A model generated the notes under the pieces. It had not been told where the DNA came from. It did no database searches and was given only the letters and a program-made list of their open reading frames with translations. A program made the position numbers and the translations under genes. From AP-15 sp963812675 (GTDB lineage Bacteria > Pseudomonadota > Alphaproteobacteria > ATCC43930 > CGMCC-115725): DNA of 64,000 nucleotides. Positions within the stretch are counted from its first letter, which is position 1. Every line of letters begins with the position of its first letter. The stretch spans positions 124,001 to 188,000 of the forward strand of contig CAWEWR010000002.1 of assembly GCA_963812675.1 (NCBI GenBank). The letters are read 5' to 3'. Below are positions 35,344 through 47,064 of the stretch, in pieces.

Positions 35344-35994
35344 TCACCCGATCAGTTTTTTCAGCCTCTCGGCGATCTGCTCGGGAGCGCTTTCGTGGGT
35401 GAAGCTGGCGGTGAACCGGCCCTCCGGGTCCATCACGTAGATGACCGAGCTGTGGTCCATCGAATAGTCGCCGCCGGCTTCCGGATGCTTCGCGTAATAA
35501 ACTCGATAGCCTTTGGCCGCCTTGGCGACCTGATCTGGGGTCCCGGTCAATGCCAGGATCGGGGCATCGAAGCTCGTGACGTAGGCTTTGAGCAATTCGG
35601 GAGTGTCCCGCTCGGGGTCGACCGTAATGAAAACCGGACGAACCGCGTCGCGCTTCGGCCCGAGCTCGGAGAGGGCGATCGAGATGTCGTTGAGCGCCGT
35701 CGGACAGGCATCGGGACAATGCGTGTAGCCGAAATAGATTAGCGACCATTTTCCTTTGAGGTCGGCATCGGTGACCGTCTTGCCGTTCTGGTCGACCAGC
35801 TGAAACGGCCCGCCGACCGCACTGGCGAGCGCCGTCCCGGCCGCCCCCCGCGGGGTATCCCGCAAGGCCAAGGCGATAAAGGCGCCGGTCCCGAGAACGA
35901 CGAGCCCGGCGAGAACGGCGGCGATGAGCAAAAAGCGGCGCGACCCGCCCGGCGGCGAGTTTCGCACTTGGGCGGTCGGGGGGTTGCGGGCCAT
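35344..35994 (-). CDS. SCO1/SenC copper chaperone
   Basis: A 216-residue thioredoxin-fold protein anchored by one N-terminal membrane helix (FLLIAAVLAGLVVLGTGAFI). It shows the copper-binding pair in YTHCPDACPTAL (CxxxC) and the third ligand His in DHSSVIYVMDPEGR. SCO proteins deliver copper to the CuA centre of cytochrome oxidase. The start at 35994 has GGAGGAG 8 nt upstream. It follows a PCuAC gene by 19 nt on the same strand, the usual copper-delivery pairing. Confidence 0.93.
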   Translation of the reverse strand: MARNPPTAQVRNSPPGGSRRFLLIAAVLAGLVVLGTGAFIALALRDTPRGAAGTALASAVGGPFQLVDQNGKTVTDADLKGKWSLIYFGYTHCPDACPTALNDISIALSELGPKRDAVRPVFITVDPERDTPELLKAYVTSFDAPILALTGTPDQVAKAAKGYRVYYAKHPEAGGDYSMDHSSVIYVMDPEGRFTASFTHESAPEQIAERLKKLIG

Positions 35995-36013
35995 GAGGCG
36001 GCTCCTCCTCAAT

Positions 36014-36472
36014 TCAGTGGTGCGCCGCCGCCGGGGCGGGACCCTTGGCACCGGCCTTCTCGACGGTCACGGTGACCGTGCGAGGACCGGCCTTCTCGAA
36101 ATCGAGGGTCAGCGGGAAGGATTGGCCTTCGCGCAGTGGCTGATTGAGGCCCATCAGCATGATGTGCTCGCCGCCCGGCTTCAAGCTGACCGGCTGACCG
36201 GCGGGGATATCGACCCCGGAGATCGGCCGCATTTTCATGACCATGCCTTGCATTGACATCGTGTGCAGCTCGGCCTTCTTCGCGACCGGGGTAGAGGCCG
36301 AGACCAGCCGGTCAGCAGCGGGCGAGGTTATTGTCACGTACGCGGCGCCATTTTCGGCTTTGCCCGGGGTTGCTCCGGCCCAAGCGTTGTTGACTTCGAG
36401 CTGGGTTGGTTGTGCCAGCGCGGCGCTGGCGACGGTTATACACGCTGCGAAAGCGAGAATCTTGATCGACAT
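36014..36472 (-). CDS. PCuAC periplasmic copper chaperone
   Basis: A 152-residue secreted protein: signal peptide MSIKILAFAACITVASAALA, then the PCuAC (DUF461) domain with the H-M copper site ELHTMSMQGMVMKM and PGGEHIMLMG. Members hand Cu(I) to cytochrome oxidase, often with SCO1, whose gene follows. The C-terminus is Ala/Lys/His-rich (APAAAHH). The start at 36472 has AAGGA 7 nt upstream; the longer frame to 36874 has no supporting signals. Confidence 0.93.
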   Translation of the reverse strand: MSIKILAFAACITVASAALAQPTQLEVNNAWAGATPGKAENGAAYVTITSPAADRLVSASTPVAKKAELHTMSMQGMVMKMRPISGVDIPAGQPVSLKPGGEHIMLMGLNQPLREGQSFPLTLDFEKAGPRTVTVTVEKAGAKGPAPAAAHH

Positions 36473-36546
36473 CCGAATTCCTTTAGAGATCGCGGGTCCG
36501 CCAGGGACAGCCGCGGGATCGTTATGGTGATGATTGGAGGGCGGGC

Positions 36547-36945
36547 TTAGGCTGCCGACGGCGGGGCCCGCGCTTGCATCCGACCACGGCGGATCGGAGC
36601 GACCAATACAGTCGTCAAAAGCTGCAGCTGGCTCTCGCCGGCAACATCGCCGGGACCCAGGATAGTCGGCGGTCGCGGAAGCGGCGCAACCGGCAGGGTG
36701 CACAACGGGCAGTGCTGCACCAGCAGCCCTGGCTTGGTCTTGCCCGGTGCATCGCCCGGCCATTGGCCGCAAAGGCCCACCCGGGGGATGCCGCGACCGG
36801 GCTCCTTCAGGACGACAGTCGAGAACGCAGCCGGCAGCAATGCGTTGCCCAGCAATGCGACGAAGGCGAGCCATGTCGCAGCCGCTCGGAAGCGTCCATG
36901 CGGAGGCGCGATGCGGTGCAGGTTGCCGAGCAGCGAATTGGTCAT
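36547..36945 (-). CDS. DUF2946-like protein
   Basis: A 132-residue protein with a hydrophobic N-terminal segment (FRAAATWLAFVALLGNALLP) and a HCPLCTLPVAPLP motif, features of the DUF2946 family commonly found beside copper genes. The CxxC could bind copper. The start at 36945 (MTNSLLG) excludes a poorly conserved Arg-rich extension. It sits between mepA and the PCuAC gene on the same strand, consistent with a copper-related role, though the family's function is not established. Confidence 0.7.
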   Translation of the reverse strand: MTNSLLGNLHRIAPPHGRFRAAATWLAFVALLGNALLPAAFSTVVLKEPGRGIPRVGLCGQWPGDAPGKTKPGLLVQHCPLCTLPVAPLPRPPTILGPGDVAGESQLQLLTTVLVAPIRRGRMQARAPPSAA

Positions 36946-36980
36946 TCGGTCACCCAGCCCCGGGTCGTGCGCTGGCCGCC

Positions 36981-37925
36981 TCACCGCGCTGCGGCCGGGA
37001 CATGAAGGGCCTGACCACTTGGGGCCGCGACCAGCGCGGCACAAGCGCGCGGCAAATCCGCCAGCCGCAGGGGCTTTGGGGGTGGCGATGGCGTCGGATG
37101 AAGCGCTTCTTCGGTAAACCACCAATCGAGTTCTTTGCCGCAGCCATCGCCCGGCGGAGGCGGTGCCTGGCTATGGCATTCCGGCTCGCCGCTCGGGCAC
37201 GAAAGCCGGACATGAAAATGGTAATTGTGGCCCCACCACGGCCGAATCTTCGTCAGCCATGCCCGGTCCGAGCCCGCCTCGCGACACAGCGCCCGCTTTA
37301 TCGCCGCGTTCACAAAAATCCGTTCAACTGCCGGCTGGCCCGCGACAGTCTCGAGGAGGCGGCGATGCTGAGGCGTCCAGGCGGCATCGACCCCCATCCC
37401 GTCGGCAGTGACGACGTCGGTCGCAGACATTTCGTCGCGCTCGGTCGGGCTGAGCCGCCGGTCCGGCATCGCGGTCAGCCAGAGATCGGCGTCGAGACCG
37501 ATCTGATGCGATCCGTGCCCGGTCAGCATCGGACCGCCACGCGGCTGCGCGATGTCGCCAACGAGGAGCCCGGGCCAGCCCGCTTCAGCGGGTAGTTTTT
37601 GCGCCAGTCGCTCTAACAGCGCAATCAACACCGGGTGGCCCCAGGAGCGATTGCGCGACGGGCGCATGACCTGCCAATTCGGCCCGTCGGCGGGCAGGGA
37701 CACCGCGCCGCTCAGACAGCCGCGCTCGTAGGCGCCGATCGCCTGAGCCGGCCCCGGCGTCGGCGCGACCTCGCGCCCGAACAAGACCTTCGCCGCGTCG
37801 GGCGGCAATTGGGCGAGCGCCATTGCCCGGTGTGCCGCCTCCTGCGCTGCAGTGTCCTGCGCCGAGGCGCTGCAACAGCCGACCCAGGCGGCGAGAACGA
37901 AAGCCCAGAAACCAGCGTAGCGCAT
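36981..37925 (-). CDS. mepA: Penicillin-insensitive murein endopeptidase
   Basis: A 314-residue periplasmic LAS-type metallopeptidase that cuts D-Ala-mDAP crosslinks in peptidoglycan. It has a signal peptide (FWAFVLAAWVGCCSASAQ). The zinc motif HGSHQIGLDADLWL gives the His and Asp ligands, and WWGHNYHFHVRLSCP gives the H.H motif. A Pro-rich C-terminal tail follows. Its neighbour downstream is the DUF2946 gene, but the cell-wall role is independent of copper. Confidence 0.94.
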   Translation of the reverse strand: MRYAGFWAFVLAAWVGCCSASAQDTAAQEAAHRAMALAQLPPDAAKVLFGREVAPTPGPAQAIGAYERGCLSGAVSLPADGPNWQVMRPSRNRSWGHPVLIALLERLAQKLPAEAGWPGLLVGDIAQPRGGPMLTGHGSHQIGLDADLWLTAMPDRRLSPTERDEMSATDVVTADGMGVDAAWTPQHRRLLETVAGQPAVERIFVNAAIKRALCREAGSDRAWLTKIRPWWGHNYHFHVRLSCPSGEPECHSQAPPPPGDGCGKELDWWFTEEALHPTPSPPPKPLRLADLPRACAALVAAPSGQALHVPAAAR

Positions 37926-37979
37926 CCTATCCTGTCGGTCTGTTACAGAGGTCGAGCGGCACCTCCGCCTTCCTTTGAT

Positions 37980-38648
37980 TCAAAAATCGAGGTCGGCGTA
38001 GTGTTTCGGCGGAGGGACGCCCGGAATGTGATCGGCCAGGATCGGGCGAAAGCTCGGGCGCGACTTGATCCGGGCGTACCATTCCTTGGCCGGTTCGTGC
38101 GCATCCCAGGGCACGTCGCCCAAATAATCGAGGCTCGACAGCTGCGCGGCGGCGGTGATGTCGGCGATTGAGAAATGATCGCCGGCGAGCCAGCGCCGGC
38201 GCTCCACGAGGTAGCCGAGATAATCGAGGTGGTAAGGGAGGTTTGCGTGCCCGGCGCGAATCGCCAGCGAGTTCGGCTGGCCGAGCCCGGTCAGACGCTT
38301 CATCATTTTCTCGCCAAGCAAATTATCGGTCACTTCGAGGTTCATCTTGACGTCGAACCAAGCGGTGAGCCGCCGCACCTCGGCGCGGTCGACCGGGTTG
38401 ATGCCGATCAGGATCTTCTCGCGGTAGACCTCGTCGAGATATTCGACGATCGCCGTCGTGTCGGCGAGGACCGTCCCGTCCGGTTCGATCAAAACCGGCA
38501 CCTCGCCAGCCGGGCTGAGGGCGAGGAATTCCGGGCGCCTCTCCCAGACTTTCTCGGTCTTCAGCGTGAAGTCGAGGTTCTTCTCCCTGAGCACGACGCG
38601 CACTTTGCGCGAGAAAGGAGAGAGCCACAGGTGATAGAGAACGCGCAT
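37980..38648 (-). CDS. Glutathione S-transferase family protein
   Basis: A 222-residue GST. The thioredoxin-like N-terminus (MRVLYHLWLSPFSRKVRVVL, with Ser13 as the probable catalytic residue) includes EVPVLIEPDGTVLADT at the glutathione site. It is followed by an all-helical C-terminal domain with WLAGDHFSIADITAAAQLS. It follows the start of the phaR gene by about 45 nt on the same strand and lies upstream of mepA. Substrate not predictable. Confidence 0.92.
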   Translation of the reverse strand: MRVLYHLWLSPFSRKVRVVLREKNLDFTLKTEKVWERRPEFLALSPAGEVPVLIEPDGTVLADTTAIVEYLDEVYREKILIGINPVDRAEVRRLTAWFDVKMNLEVTDNLLGEKMMKRLTGLGQPNSLAIRAGHANLPYHLDYLGYLVERRRWLAGDHFSIADITAAAQLSSLDYLGDVPWDAHEPAKEWYARIKSRPSFRPILADHIPGVPPPKHYADLDF

Positions 38649-38692
38649 GGTCGGGATTGTAACCGCGACGAAGGCAACTGGACACCCTCCGC

Positions 38693-39313
38693 CTAATGAT
38701 CCTGGCGATCGCGTCCCAGCGCTTCGAGTTGTTGAGTAAGCGTTTCGATCTGCGCTTCGAGCCGTTTCAGGCGGGGATCCTCGGCCTCGTTATGCTTCGT
38801 CTCGGGCTTGTCGGGCTCGGCCGAGAACGGCTTTTCATCACGGCCATAGGGCGAGAGCATTTTCAGGGCGCGCTCGAACAAGGCCATGTTCTGCTTGCCC
38901 ATCTCTTCGAACTGACCGAACGGAAAAATGCCGAATGTCGCCTGCAGGTTCTTGCGCATCTGCTCCTGGTTGCGGGCAAAGGCGATCATCGCCTGTTCGA
39001 GATATCCCGGCACCAGGAACTGCATGCTGTCGCCGTAGAAGCCGATGAGCTGGCGCAGAAAGCTGGTGGGCAGTAAATTCTGGCCGCCCTTCTGCTCCTG
39101 CTCGACAATGATCTGGGTCAGCACCGAGCGGGTGATGTCTTCACCGGTCTTGGCGTCGTGGGCGACGAAATCGCCGCCTTCCTTGATCAGCTTGGCGAGG
39201 TCGTCGAGCGTGACGTAACTGCTCGTCGCGGTGTTGTAGAGACGCCGGTTGGCGTATTTCTTGACGACGACCGGTTTGGCTCCACTGGAGTTGTCGCGGC
39301 TCGGGGTGTTCAT
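38693..39313 (-). CDS. phaR: Polyhydroxyalkanoate synthesis regulator PhaR
   Basis: A 206-residue PhaR, the PHA-responsive DNA-binding repressor of phasin and PHA genes. The N-terminal DNA-binding domain (VVKKYANRRLYNTATSSYVT) and PHB-accumulation regulatory domain (DLAKLIKEGGDFVAHDAKTG) are intact. The middle repeats LPTSFLRQLIGFYGDSMQ, and the C-terminus is charged with a short coiled coil (RLEAQIETLTQQLEAL). It is divergent from a PhaC-like hydrolase gene. Confidence 0.95.
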   Translation of the reverse strand: MNTPSRDNSSGAKPVVVKKYANRRLYNTATSSYVTLDDLAKLIKEGGDFVAHDAKTGEDITRSVLTQIIVEQEQKGGQNLLPTSFLRQLIGFYGDSMQFLVPGYLEQAMIAFARNQEQMRKNLQATFGIFPFGQFEEMGKQNMALFERALKMLSPYGRDEKPFSAEPDKPETKHNEAEDPRLKRLEAQIETLTQQLEALGRDRQDH

Positions 39314-39450
39314 GTGCGCGGTGTCTCGCCTCGGGGAGAGGGTCCCTCGGCAGCAACAATACAGGGTTTTGGCGGGATTGCCTTATCAAAGACGCGCCAT
39401 TGCTTGGCGAATTGCTTCTCCACCCTGGAGCGCGGGGTATACTCATCGCG

Positions 39451-39768
39451 ATGACCGATGCCGCAGACCTCGCCCGCCGCTTTTTGACGGTCTGGGAGGA
39501 ATATCTGACCGCGCTGCTCTTAACTGCCGGCGCCGCGGTGATCGGCGCTACCGGTTCACGTGACGGCGCGGCGGACAAGCGATCAGGGCGGCTTGGACCG
39601 CCGGCTGGTGCCGCGTCCGTTGGCTGCGCATCTGGCGAGCGCAATGATGCTGTGGTCGAGCTCGCGGACCGTCTTGCCCCTCTTGAGAGACGCGTCGCTG
39701 CCGTCGAGCGCGCTCGTCGAGCGCCTTCGCGGCGTAGCGGCCGAGATCGACGAGGTCGGGCCGAATAG
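39451..39768 (+). CDS. Small hypothetical protein overlapping the PhaC-like gene
   Basis: A 105-codon frame from ATG 39451. Its first 25 residues (MTDAADLARRFLTVWEEYLT) look like a natural helical N-terminus, while the rest overlaps the PhaC-like gene in another frame and looks like shadow sequence. Possibly a small gene with a shifted 3' end, or chance. No family recognised. Confidence 0.3.
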   Translation: MTDAADLARRFLTVWEEYLTALLLTAGAAVIGATGSRDGAADKRSGRLGPPAGAASVGCASGERNDAVVELADRLAPLERRVAAVERARRAPSRRSGRDRRGRAE

Positions 39769-40804
39769 CGTCGCCGCGGCGCTCGATCTCGAGATCACGC
39801 GACGCGCCAAATCCTATCTTGCCGGCCTGGAAGCGTATCGTCGGCACCCTTACCGCCGCGGTAACGACGCCGCGCCGGTGCTGTGGTCCGAAGGCACGAC
39901 GCGGCTGCTCGATTACGGCGGCGACACGGCCGGCCCGGTGATTCTGGTCGTGCCGTCATTGATCAACCGTTTCTACGTTCTCGACCTCCTGCCGGAACGC
40001 AGTTTTCTGCGGCATCTGGCCGGACGGGGCCTGCGGCCGTTGGTGGTCGATTGGGGGGCGCCCGGCAGCGAAGAACGCGGCTTCGACTTGGCCGGCTACG
40101 TTGCCGGACGACTCGAAAACGCTTTCGATGCCGCGTTAGGGCGAGCCGGTGCGCCGATCGGGGTTGCCGGCTATTGCATGGGTGGGCTGTTCGCTCTTGC
40201 CCTCGCGCTGCGCCGCCCCGACCAGGCCGCCTGCCTGGCAGTGCTCGCGACGCCATGGGATTTTCATACCGAGCGCGCGCAGCCGGCGCGATTCTTTGGT
40301 TTGATCGCCGATTGCTTGCCGCTCCTGTGCGATGACCAGGGGGCTCTACCGGTCGAGGTAGTTCAGAGCCTCTTTTTCATGCTCGATCCGTTCAGCGCCG
40401 AGCGCAAGTTCACCCGTTTAGCGGCGCTCGATCCCAATGGCGACAGAGCACGCGCTTTTGTCGCGCTCGAGGATTGGGTCAATGACGGGGTGCCGCTGGC
40501 GGCAGCGGTGGCGCGCGATTGCGCGCGCTCCTGGTATGGCGACAACGAGCCGGCTCGCAGTCAATGGAAAATTAGCGGTGAGACGATCGATCCGAAGCAG
40601 CTGCGTTCGCCCGCGCTTGTCGTAGTGCCGAACCACGATCGGATCGTCCCGCCGAGTTCGGCGGAGCCGCTTGCAGCAGCGCTCGGCGGCGCCACTGTAT
40701 TGCGGCCACCGCTCGGGCATGTCGGCATGATGTCGGCGGCGCGCGCTCCGGCGATGCTGTGGACCGCGATCGCCGATTGGCTGCGGGCACGGCTGACCGC
40801 GTGA
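39560..40804 (+). CDS. PhaC-like alpha/beta hydrolase (PHA synthase-related)
   Basis: A 414-residue alpha/beta-fold protein resembling class III PHA synthases. The nucleophile elbow GYCMGG has Cys in place of Ser, as in PhaC; PNHDRIVPPSSA gives the Asp, and GHVGMMSA the His. LVVPSLINRFYVLDLLPERS and VDWGAPG are family landmarks. It is shorter than class I PhaC (about 580) and lacks the long N-terminal domain. The GTG start at 39560 is uncertain; an ATG lies at 39644. Divergence from phaR supports a PHA role, as synthase or depolymerase-like enzyme. Confidence 0.82.
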   Translation: MTARRTSDQGGLDRRLVPRPLAAHLASAMMLWSSSRTVLPLLRDASLPSSALVERLRGVAAEIDEVGPNSVAAALDLEITRRAKSYLAGLEAYRRHPYRRGNDAAPVLWSEGTTRLLDYGGDTAGPVILVVPSLINRFYVLDLLPERSFLRHLAGRGLRPLVVDWGAPGSEERGFDLAGYVAGRLENAFDAALGRAGAPIGVAGYCMGGLFALALALRRPDQAACLAVLATPWDFHTERAQPARFFGLIADCLPLLCDDQGALPVEVVQSLFFMLDPFSAERKFTRLAALDPNGDRARAFVALEDWVNDGVPLAAAVARDCARSWYGDNEPARSQWKISGETIDPKQLRSPALVVVPNHDRIVPPSSAEPLAAALGGATVLRPPLGHVGMMSAARAPAMLWTAIADWLRARLTA

Positions 40805-40814
40805 TGACCCGGTC

Positions 40815-41215
40815 TCAGCGCAGTCCCGGCTGGTTCAGCTGCTGCTGGATTTCGCGGCTGCGTTCGCTCCCGGGGCTGACGCCGCTGCGCTCGAGTTGCC
40901 ACTGCTGGTCGAGCAAATTGTTGCGATACGATTGCATGTTCTGCTGGCCGGTCGGGCCCGGGAGTTGCGCGGACGGATAGGCCGGCATCGCCCGTTCGGG
41001 TGTCGGATATACCGGCCCGGGCTCCGTCAGCAACGGCGAGAGCCCGGCCGGCGGCACGGCGGCAGGACCGGGATTGATCGGCGGCGCCAGCGGCGCCGGG
41101 GTTGGAGCGGAAAAAACGGTCGGCGACCGCAGCGGCCCCGGTAATCCCCTCGTCTGGGCGGCGGCGCCGGCGATGCCGGCAAGCGTCGCCAGGCAAAGCA
41201 TCATTGTTTTCGCCG

Positions 41216-41219
<4 letters not shown>
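40815..41219 (-). CDS. Secreted proline-rich hypothetical protein
   Basis: A 134-residue protein with a signal peptide (MTAKTMMLCLATLAGIAGAAAQ) and a Pro/Ala-rich middle, ending in a Gln-rich helix (NNLLDQQWQLERSGVSPGSE). No domain recognised. Its ATG overlaps the ppdK stop as ATGA, so it is co-translated with ppdK, though no functional link is obvious. It converges on the PhaC-like gene. Confidence 0.7.
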
Positions 41220-43897
<2,678 letters not shown>

Positions 43898-43904
43898 CCG
43901 CCGC

Positions 43905-46040
43905 TCATCCTTCGATCTGCGAAAAATCAGCGATTTGGTTCATGGTATCCCGGGTGCGCGACAACAAGCGCAGCCGATTTTCTCTGAGTGCAGCGTCATC
44001 GCAATTGACGGTGACCTTGTCGAAGAAATCGTCAACCGGGCGCCTCAGAATGGCCAAGTGTCCCATTGCGGCGTTAAATTCACCCCGAGCAAGTAATCTC
44101 TCAGCGCCTCTGCTGGCAAGCTCGAGATTGCTTGCTAATGCGAACTCTTCAGGCTCCCGAAGTAGCCCCATCTCAACATTGCGATCATATCGTCGCTTGT
44201 CTCGACGCTCCTCGATGGCAACGATATTGACTGCTCGCCGGTAGGCGATTAGCAAATTTGCACCGTCATCGGTGTTGAGGAAGCCGCGAACGGCTTCGAC
44301 GCGCTGCAGCAACCGGACGAGATCACCATTATCAGCGCTAATTTGAGTGAAGGCTGCAGCTATATAATCGTGGCGAATGCCTTTTTCACGCAAATGTGCG
44401 ATCAATCTATCACCCACAAACGCTAACAACTCGTCGGTAATATCACTTACAAACGGACCCACACCAGGATAGCGAGCGGTGCTGTTGGCCAGCAGCGATT
44501 CTTTTTGATGGTTCGTAAAAATCTCGTGCACCTTCTTAAATGCTTCAGCGAGCGGTAGCCTCAGCTGATTTTCCAATATTATTCTGATGATACCTTGCGC
44601 CGCGCGACGTAGGCCAAATGGGTCTCGCGAACCACTTGGCTTTTCATTGATCCAAAAGAACGCAAATAGAGCGTCCAATTTGTCACAAAGCGCAACAACG
44701 ATACCTTCAGGTGTGGTTGGACAGGTATCGTTTGGGCCGTGAGGCTTATAATGTTCCGCGATCCCCTCGGCCACACGTGGATCTTCATGATCGCCCAGAG
44801 CGTAATAGCGGCCCACAATGCCCTGCAATTCGGGAAACTCGGCGACCATGCCGGTCGACAGATCCGACTTCGCGAGACGGGCGGTACGACGGGCGAGCAC
44901 CTCTCCAGCCCTCGGAACATATCCGACGAGAAACTCGGCGAGTTCCTCTATCCGCTCTACCTTGTCGAAAAGACTCCCGAGCTTTTCATGATAAACGCGG
45001 TCTTTTAGAGCCTCGACCCGGTTTTCAAGCCGGATTCTTCGATCGTGGTCCCAGAAAAAGCGGGCATCGGCGAGCCGTGCCCGCAATACCCGCTCATTTC
45101 CTGCAATGATGGCTCTACCGCCGTCGGACGCGATGTTGTTGGAGACGAACAGAAACCGCGGAGCCGGCGTGCTGTCGGCTTTCAGACAGGAGAAATACTT
45201 CTGGTGCATCCGCATCGCGGTCGCGAGGACCTCCGGCGGAAGGCCCATGTACCGGGGATCGATGGCGCCGGCGAGCACCACCGGAAACTCGACCAGACCG
45301 GTGACCTCGTCGAGCAGCTGTGGATCGTCCTTGACCTTTAGCCCCTCGGCCTTGGCGAGCCCTTCGAGCCCATCAGCGATGATTTGGCGCCGCTTCACCG
45401 GGTCAAGCACGACATACGCTCTCTCGAGCTTAGCCAAGTAATCGTCGGCGCTGTCGACCGAAATCTTTCCGTTCGAGAGAAATCGATGTCCTTGCGTTAT
45501 GCGGCCTACCGGCACATCGCCGAGTGGCAAGCTAAGCACCGTTCCGTTCAACAGGCAGATCACAGAGTTGAGCGGCCGCACCCACCGGACGCTAGATGCG
45601 GGATAGCGCATCGACTTCGGCCAGGCCACATCCGAAACGGTGGAATAAATCAAGTCAGGCAAAACGTCGGCGGTGGCCTGACCCGGGCGCTCTATGACGG
45701 CGAAATAGAAATCACCGCGACCAGTGGCCCTTACCTCGCATTGCTCGACCGACGTAATACCCGCGCTACGCAGAAACCCCTCGATCGCTTGTTGCGGTGA
45801 GCCGACACGTGGCCCGCGCCTCTCTTCTTTCGAGGGGGGTAGCCGTTCCGGAATGCCCTGCACGATCACCGTAAGTCGTCTCGGCGTGACATAGCCGTCG
45901 ATCGATCCCGCTCCTAGGATACGATGCGCCTGCAGCCACTCACCCAAATGCGTCTTCAACTCGGAGATAGCGCGGCGCTGCATTCCCGCCGGGATCTCCT
46001 CCGACAACAGCTCGAGCAGCAGCTCGCCGCGCCCAGTCAT
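43905..46040 (-). CDS. glyS: Glycyl-tRNA synthetase beta subunit
   Basis: A 711-residue GlyS, the tRNA-recognising subunit of bacterial alpha2beta2 glycyl-tRNA synthetase. It begins ELLLELLSEEIPAGMQRRAI and contains YVTPRRLTVIVQGIPE, HQKYFSCLKADSTPAPRFLF, GMVAEFPELQGIVGRYYA and the C-terminal anticodon-binding region KVTVNCDDAALRENRLRLLS. The middle of the gene is somewhat AT-richer than its neighbours. glyQ lies upstream, separated by 138 nt holding a palindromic repeat. Confidence 0.97.
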   Translation of the reverse strand: MTGRGELLLELLSEEIPAGMQRRAISELKTHLGEWLQAHRILGAGSIDGYVTPRRLTVIVQGIPERLPPSKEERRGPRVGSPQQAIEGFLRSAGITSVEQCEVRATGRGDFYFAVIERPGQATADVLPDLIYSTVSDVAWPKSMRYPASSVRWVRPLNSVICLLNGTVLSLPLGDVPVGRITQGHRFLSNGKISVDSADDYLAKLERAYVVLDPVKRRQIIADGLEGLAKAEGLKVKDDPQLLDEVTGLVEFPVVLAGAIDPRYMGLPPEVLATAMRMHQKYFSCLKADSTPAPRFLFVSNNIASDGGRAIIAGNERVLRARLADARFFWDHDRRIRLENRVEALKDRVYHEKLGSLFDKVERIEELAEFLVGYVPRAGEVLARRTARLAKSDLSTGMVAEFPELQGIVGRYYALGDHEDPRVAEGIAEHYKPHGPNDTCPTTPEGIVVALCDKLDALFAFFWINEKPSGSRDPFGLRRAAQGIIRIILENQLRLPLAEAFKKVHEIFTNHQKESLLANSTARYPGVGPFVSDITDELLAFVGDRLIAHLREKGIRHDYIAAAFTQISADNGDLVRLLQRVEAVRGFLNTDDGANLLIAYRRAVNIVAIEERRDKRRYDRNVEMGLLREPEEFALASNLELASRGAERLLARGEFNAAMGHLAILRRPVDDFFDKVTVNCDDAALRENRLRLLSRTRDTMNQIADFSQIEG

Positions 46041-46058
46041 CGCATTAGCCGCCGAGAG

Positions 46059-46145
46059 CCCTCACCCCGCCTTGCCCCCACCCTTCCCTCCCCCGCTCGC
46101 GGGAGAGGGTTAGGGAGGGGGCGGGGAGAGGAAGGGGGTGAGGGG
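46059..46145. repeat. CCCTCACCCC/GGGGTGAGGG intergenic palindrome
   Basis: An imperfect inverted repeat with outer arms CCCTCACCCC and GGGGTGAGGG and an inner CCCGCTCGCGGG element. It lies between glyQ and glyS. The same type occurs at 47334-47469. Confidence 0.75.
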
Positions 46146-46178
46146 CACCTCCTATGACTTGCGACCCGTGATCCGGTG

Positions 46179-47039
46179 TCACGACCGACAACCCTTATTG
46201 GGCCCGGCCAACCAGGTTTCGCAGCATGCCCTGGCGAGCGCTCTGACCCGCAGGATGTAGGCGGCGCGTTCGGTCACGCTGACTGCGCCGCGGGCATCGA
46301 GCAGATTGAAGAGATGGCTTGCCTTCAGGCACTGGTCATACGCTGGCAGGGCCAAACCGTGTTCGACCAGCTTTCGGCACTCCGCCTCGGCGTCGCCGAA
46401 ATGCACGACGAGACGCGCCGTGTCCGCGAACTCGAAATTGTACGTGGAAAATTCCCGTTCCGCCCGTTTGAAGACCTGACCGTAGGTGACGCCGGTACCG
46501 TTGTAGTCGAGGTCGAAGACGCTTTCGACGCCCTGGACATACATCGCCAGCCGCTCGAGCCCGTAGGTCAATTCGGTCGAGACCGGGTCGCATTCGAGCC
46601 CGCCGACCTGCTGGAAATAGGTGAACTGGCTGACCTCCATGCCGTCGACCCAGACCTCCCAGCCGAGCCCCCAGGCGCCCAGGGTCGGGCTCTCCCAGTC
46701 ATCCTCGACAAAACGGATATCGTGCAGGCGGAAATCGATGCCGATCGCCGCCAGGCTGGCGAGATAGAGGTCCTGGCTGTCCCGCGGCGCCGGCTTCAGG
46801 ATTACCTGGAGCTGATAATACTGTTGTAGCCGGTTGGGGTTCTCGCCGTAGCGCCCGTCGGTCGGGCGACGCGAGGGTTGGACATAAGCGGCCCGCCAAG
46901 GCTCGGGTCCGAGGGCGCGCAGCGCGGTCGCGGGATGGAAAGTGCCGGCCCCGACCTCGACATCATAAGGCTGCAGGATGACGCATCCCTGCTTCGCCCA
47001 GAAGTTCTGCAACTCGAGAATCAATGATTGGAAGCTCAA
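46179..47039 (-). CDS. glyQ: Glycyl-tRNA synthetase alpha subunit
   Basis: A 286-residue GlyQ, the catalytic subunit that activates glycine. It has SFQSLILELQNFWAKQGCVI, QPYDVEVGAGTFHPAT, AAYVQPSRRPTDGRYGENPN and GWEVWVDGMEVSQFTYFQQ. The start is taken as the TTG at 47039, which gives the usual (M)SFQSLI N-terminus and has GAGGGG just upstream; GTGs at 47042 and 47045 are alternatives. glyS follows on the same strand. Confidence 0.95.
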   Translation of the reverse strand: MSFQSLILELQNFWAKQGCVILQPYDVEVGAGTFHPATALRALGPEPWRAAYVQPSRRPTDGRYGENPNRLQQYYQLQVILKPAPRDSQDLYLASLAAIGIDFRLHDIRFVEDDWESPTLGAWGLGWEVWVDGMEVSQFTYFQQVGGLECDPVSTELTYGLERLAMYVQGVESVFDLDYNGTGVTYGQVFKRAEREFSTYNFEFADTARLVVHFGDAEAECRKLVEHGLALPAYDQCLKASHLFNLLDARGAVSVTERAAYILRVRALARACCETWLAGPNKGCRS

Positions 47040-47064
47040 CACCACCCCTCGACTATTCCCCGAA

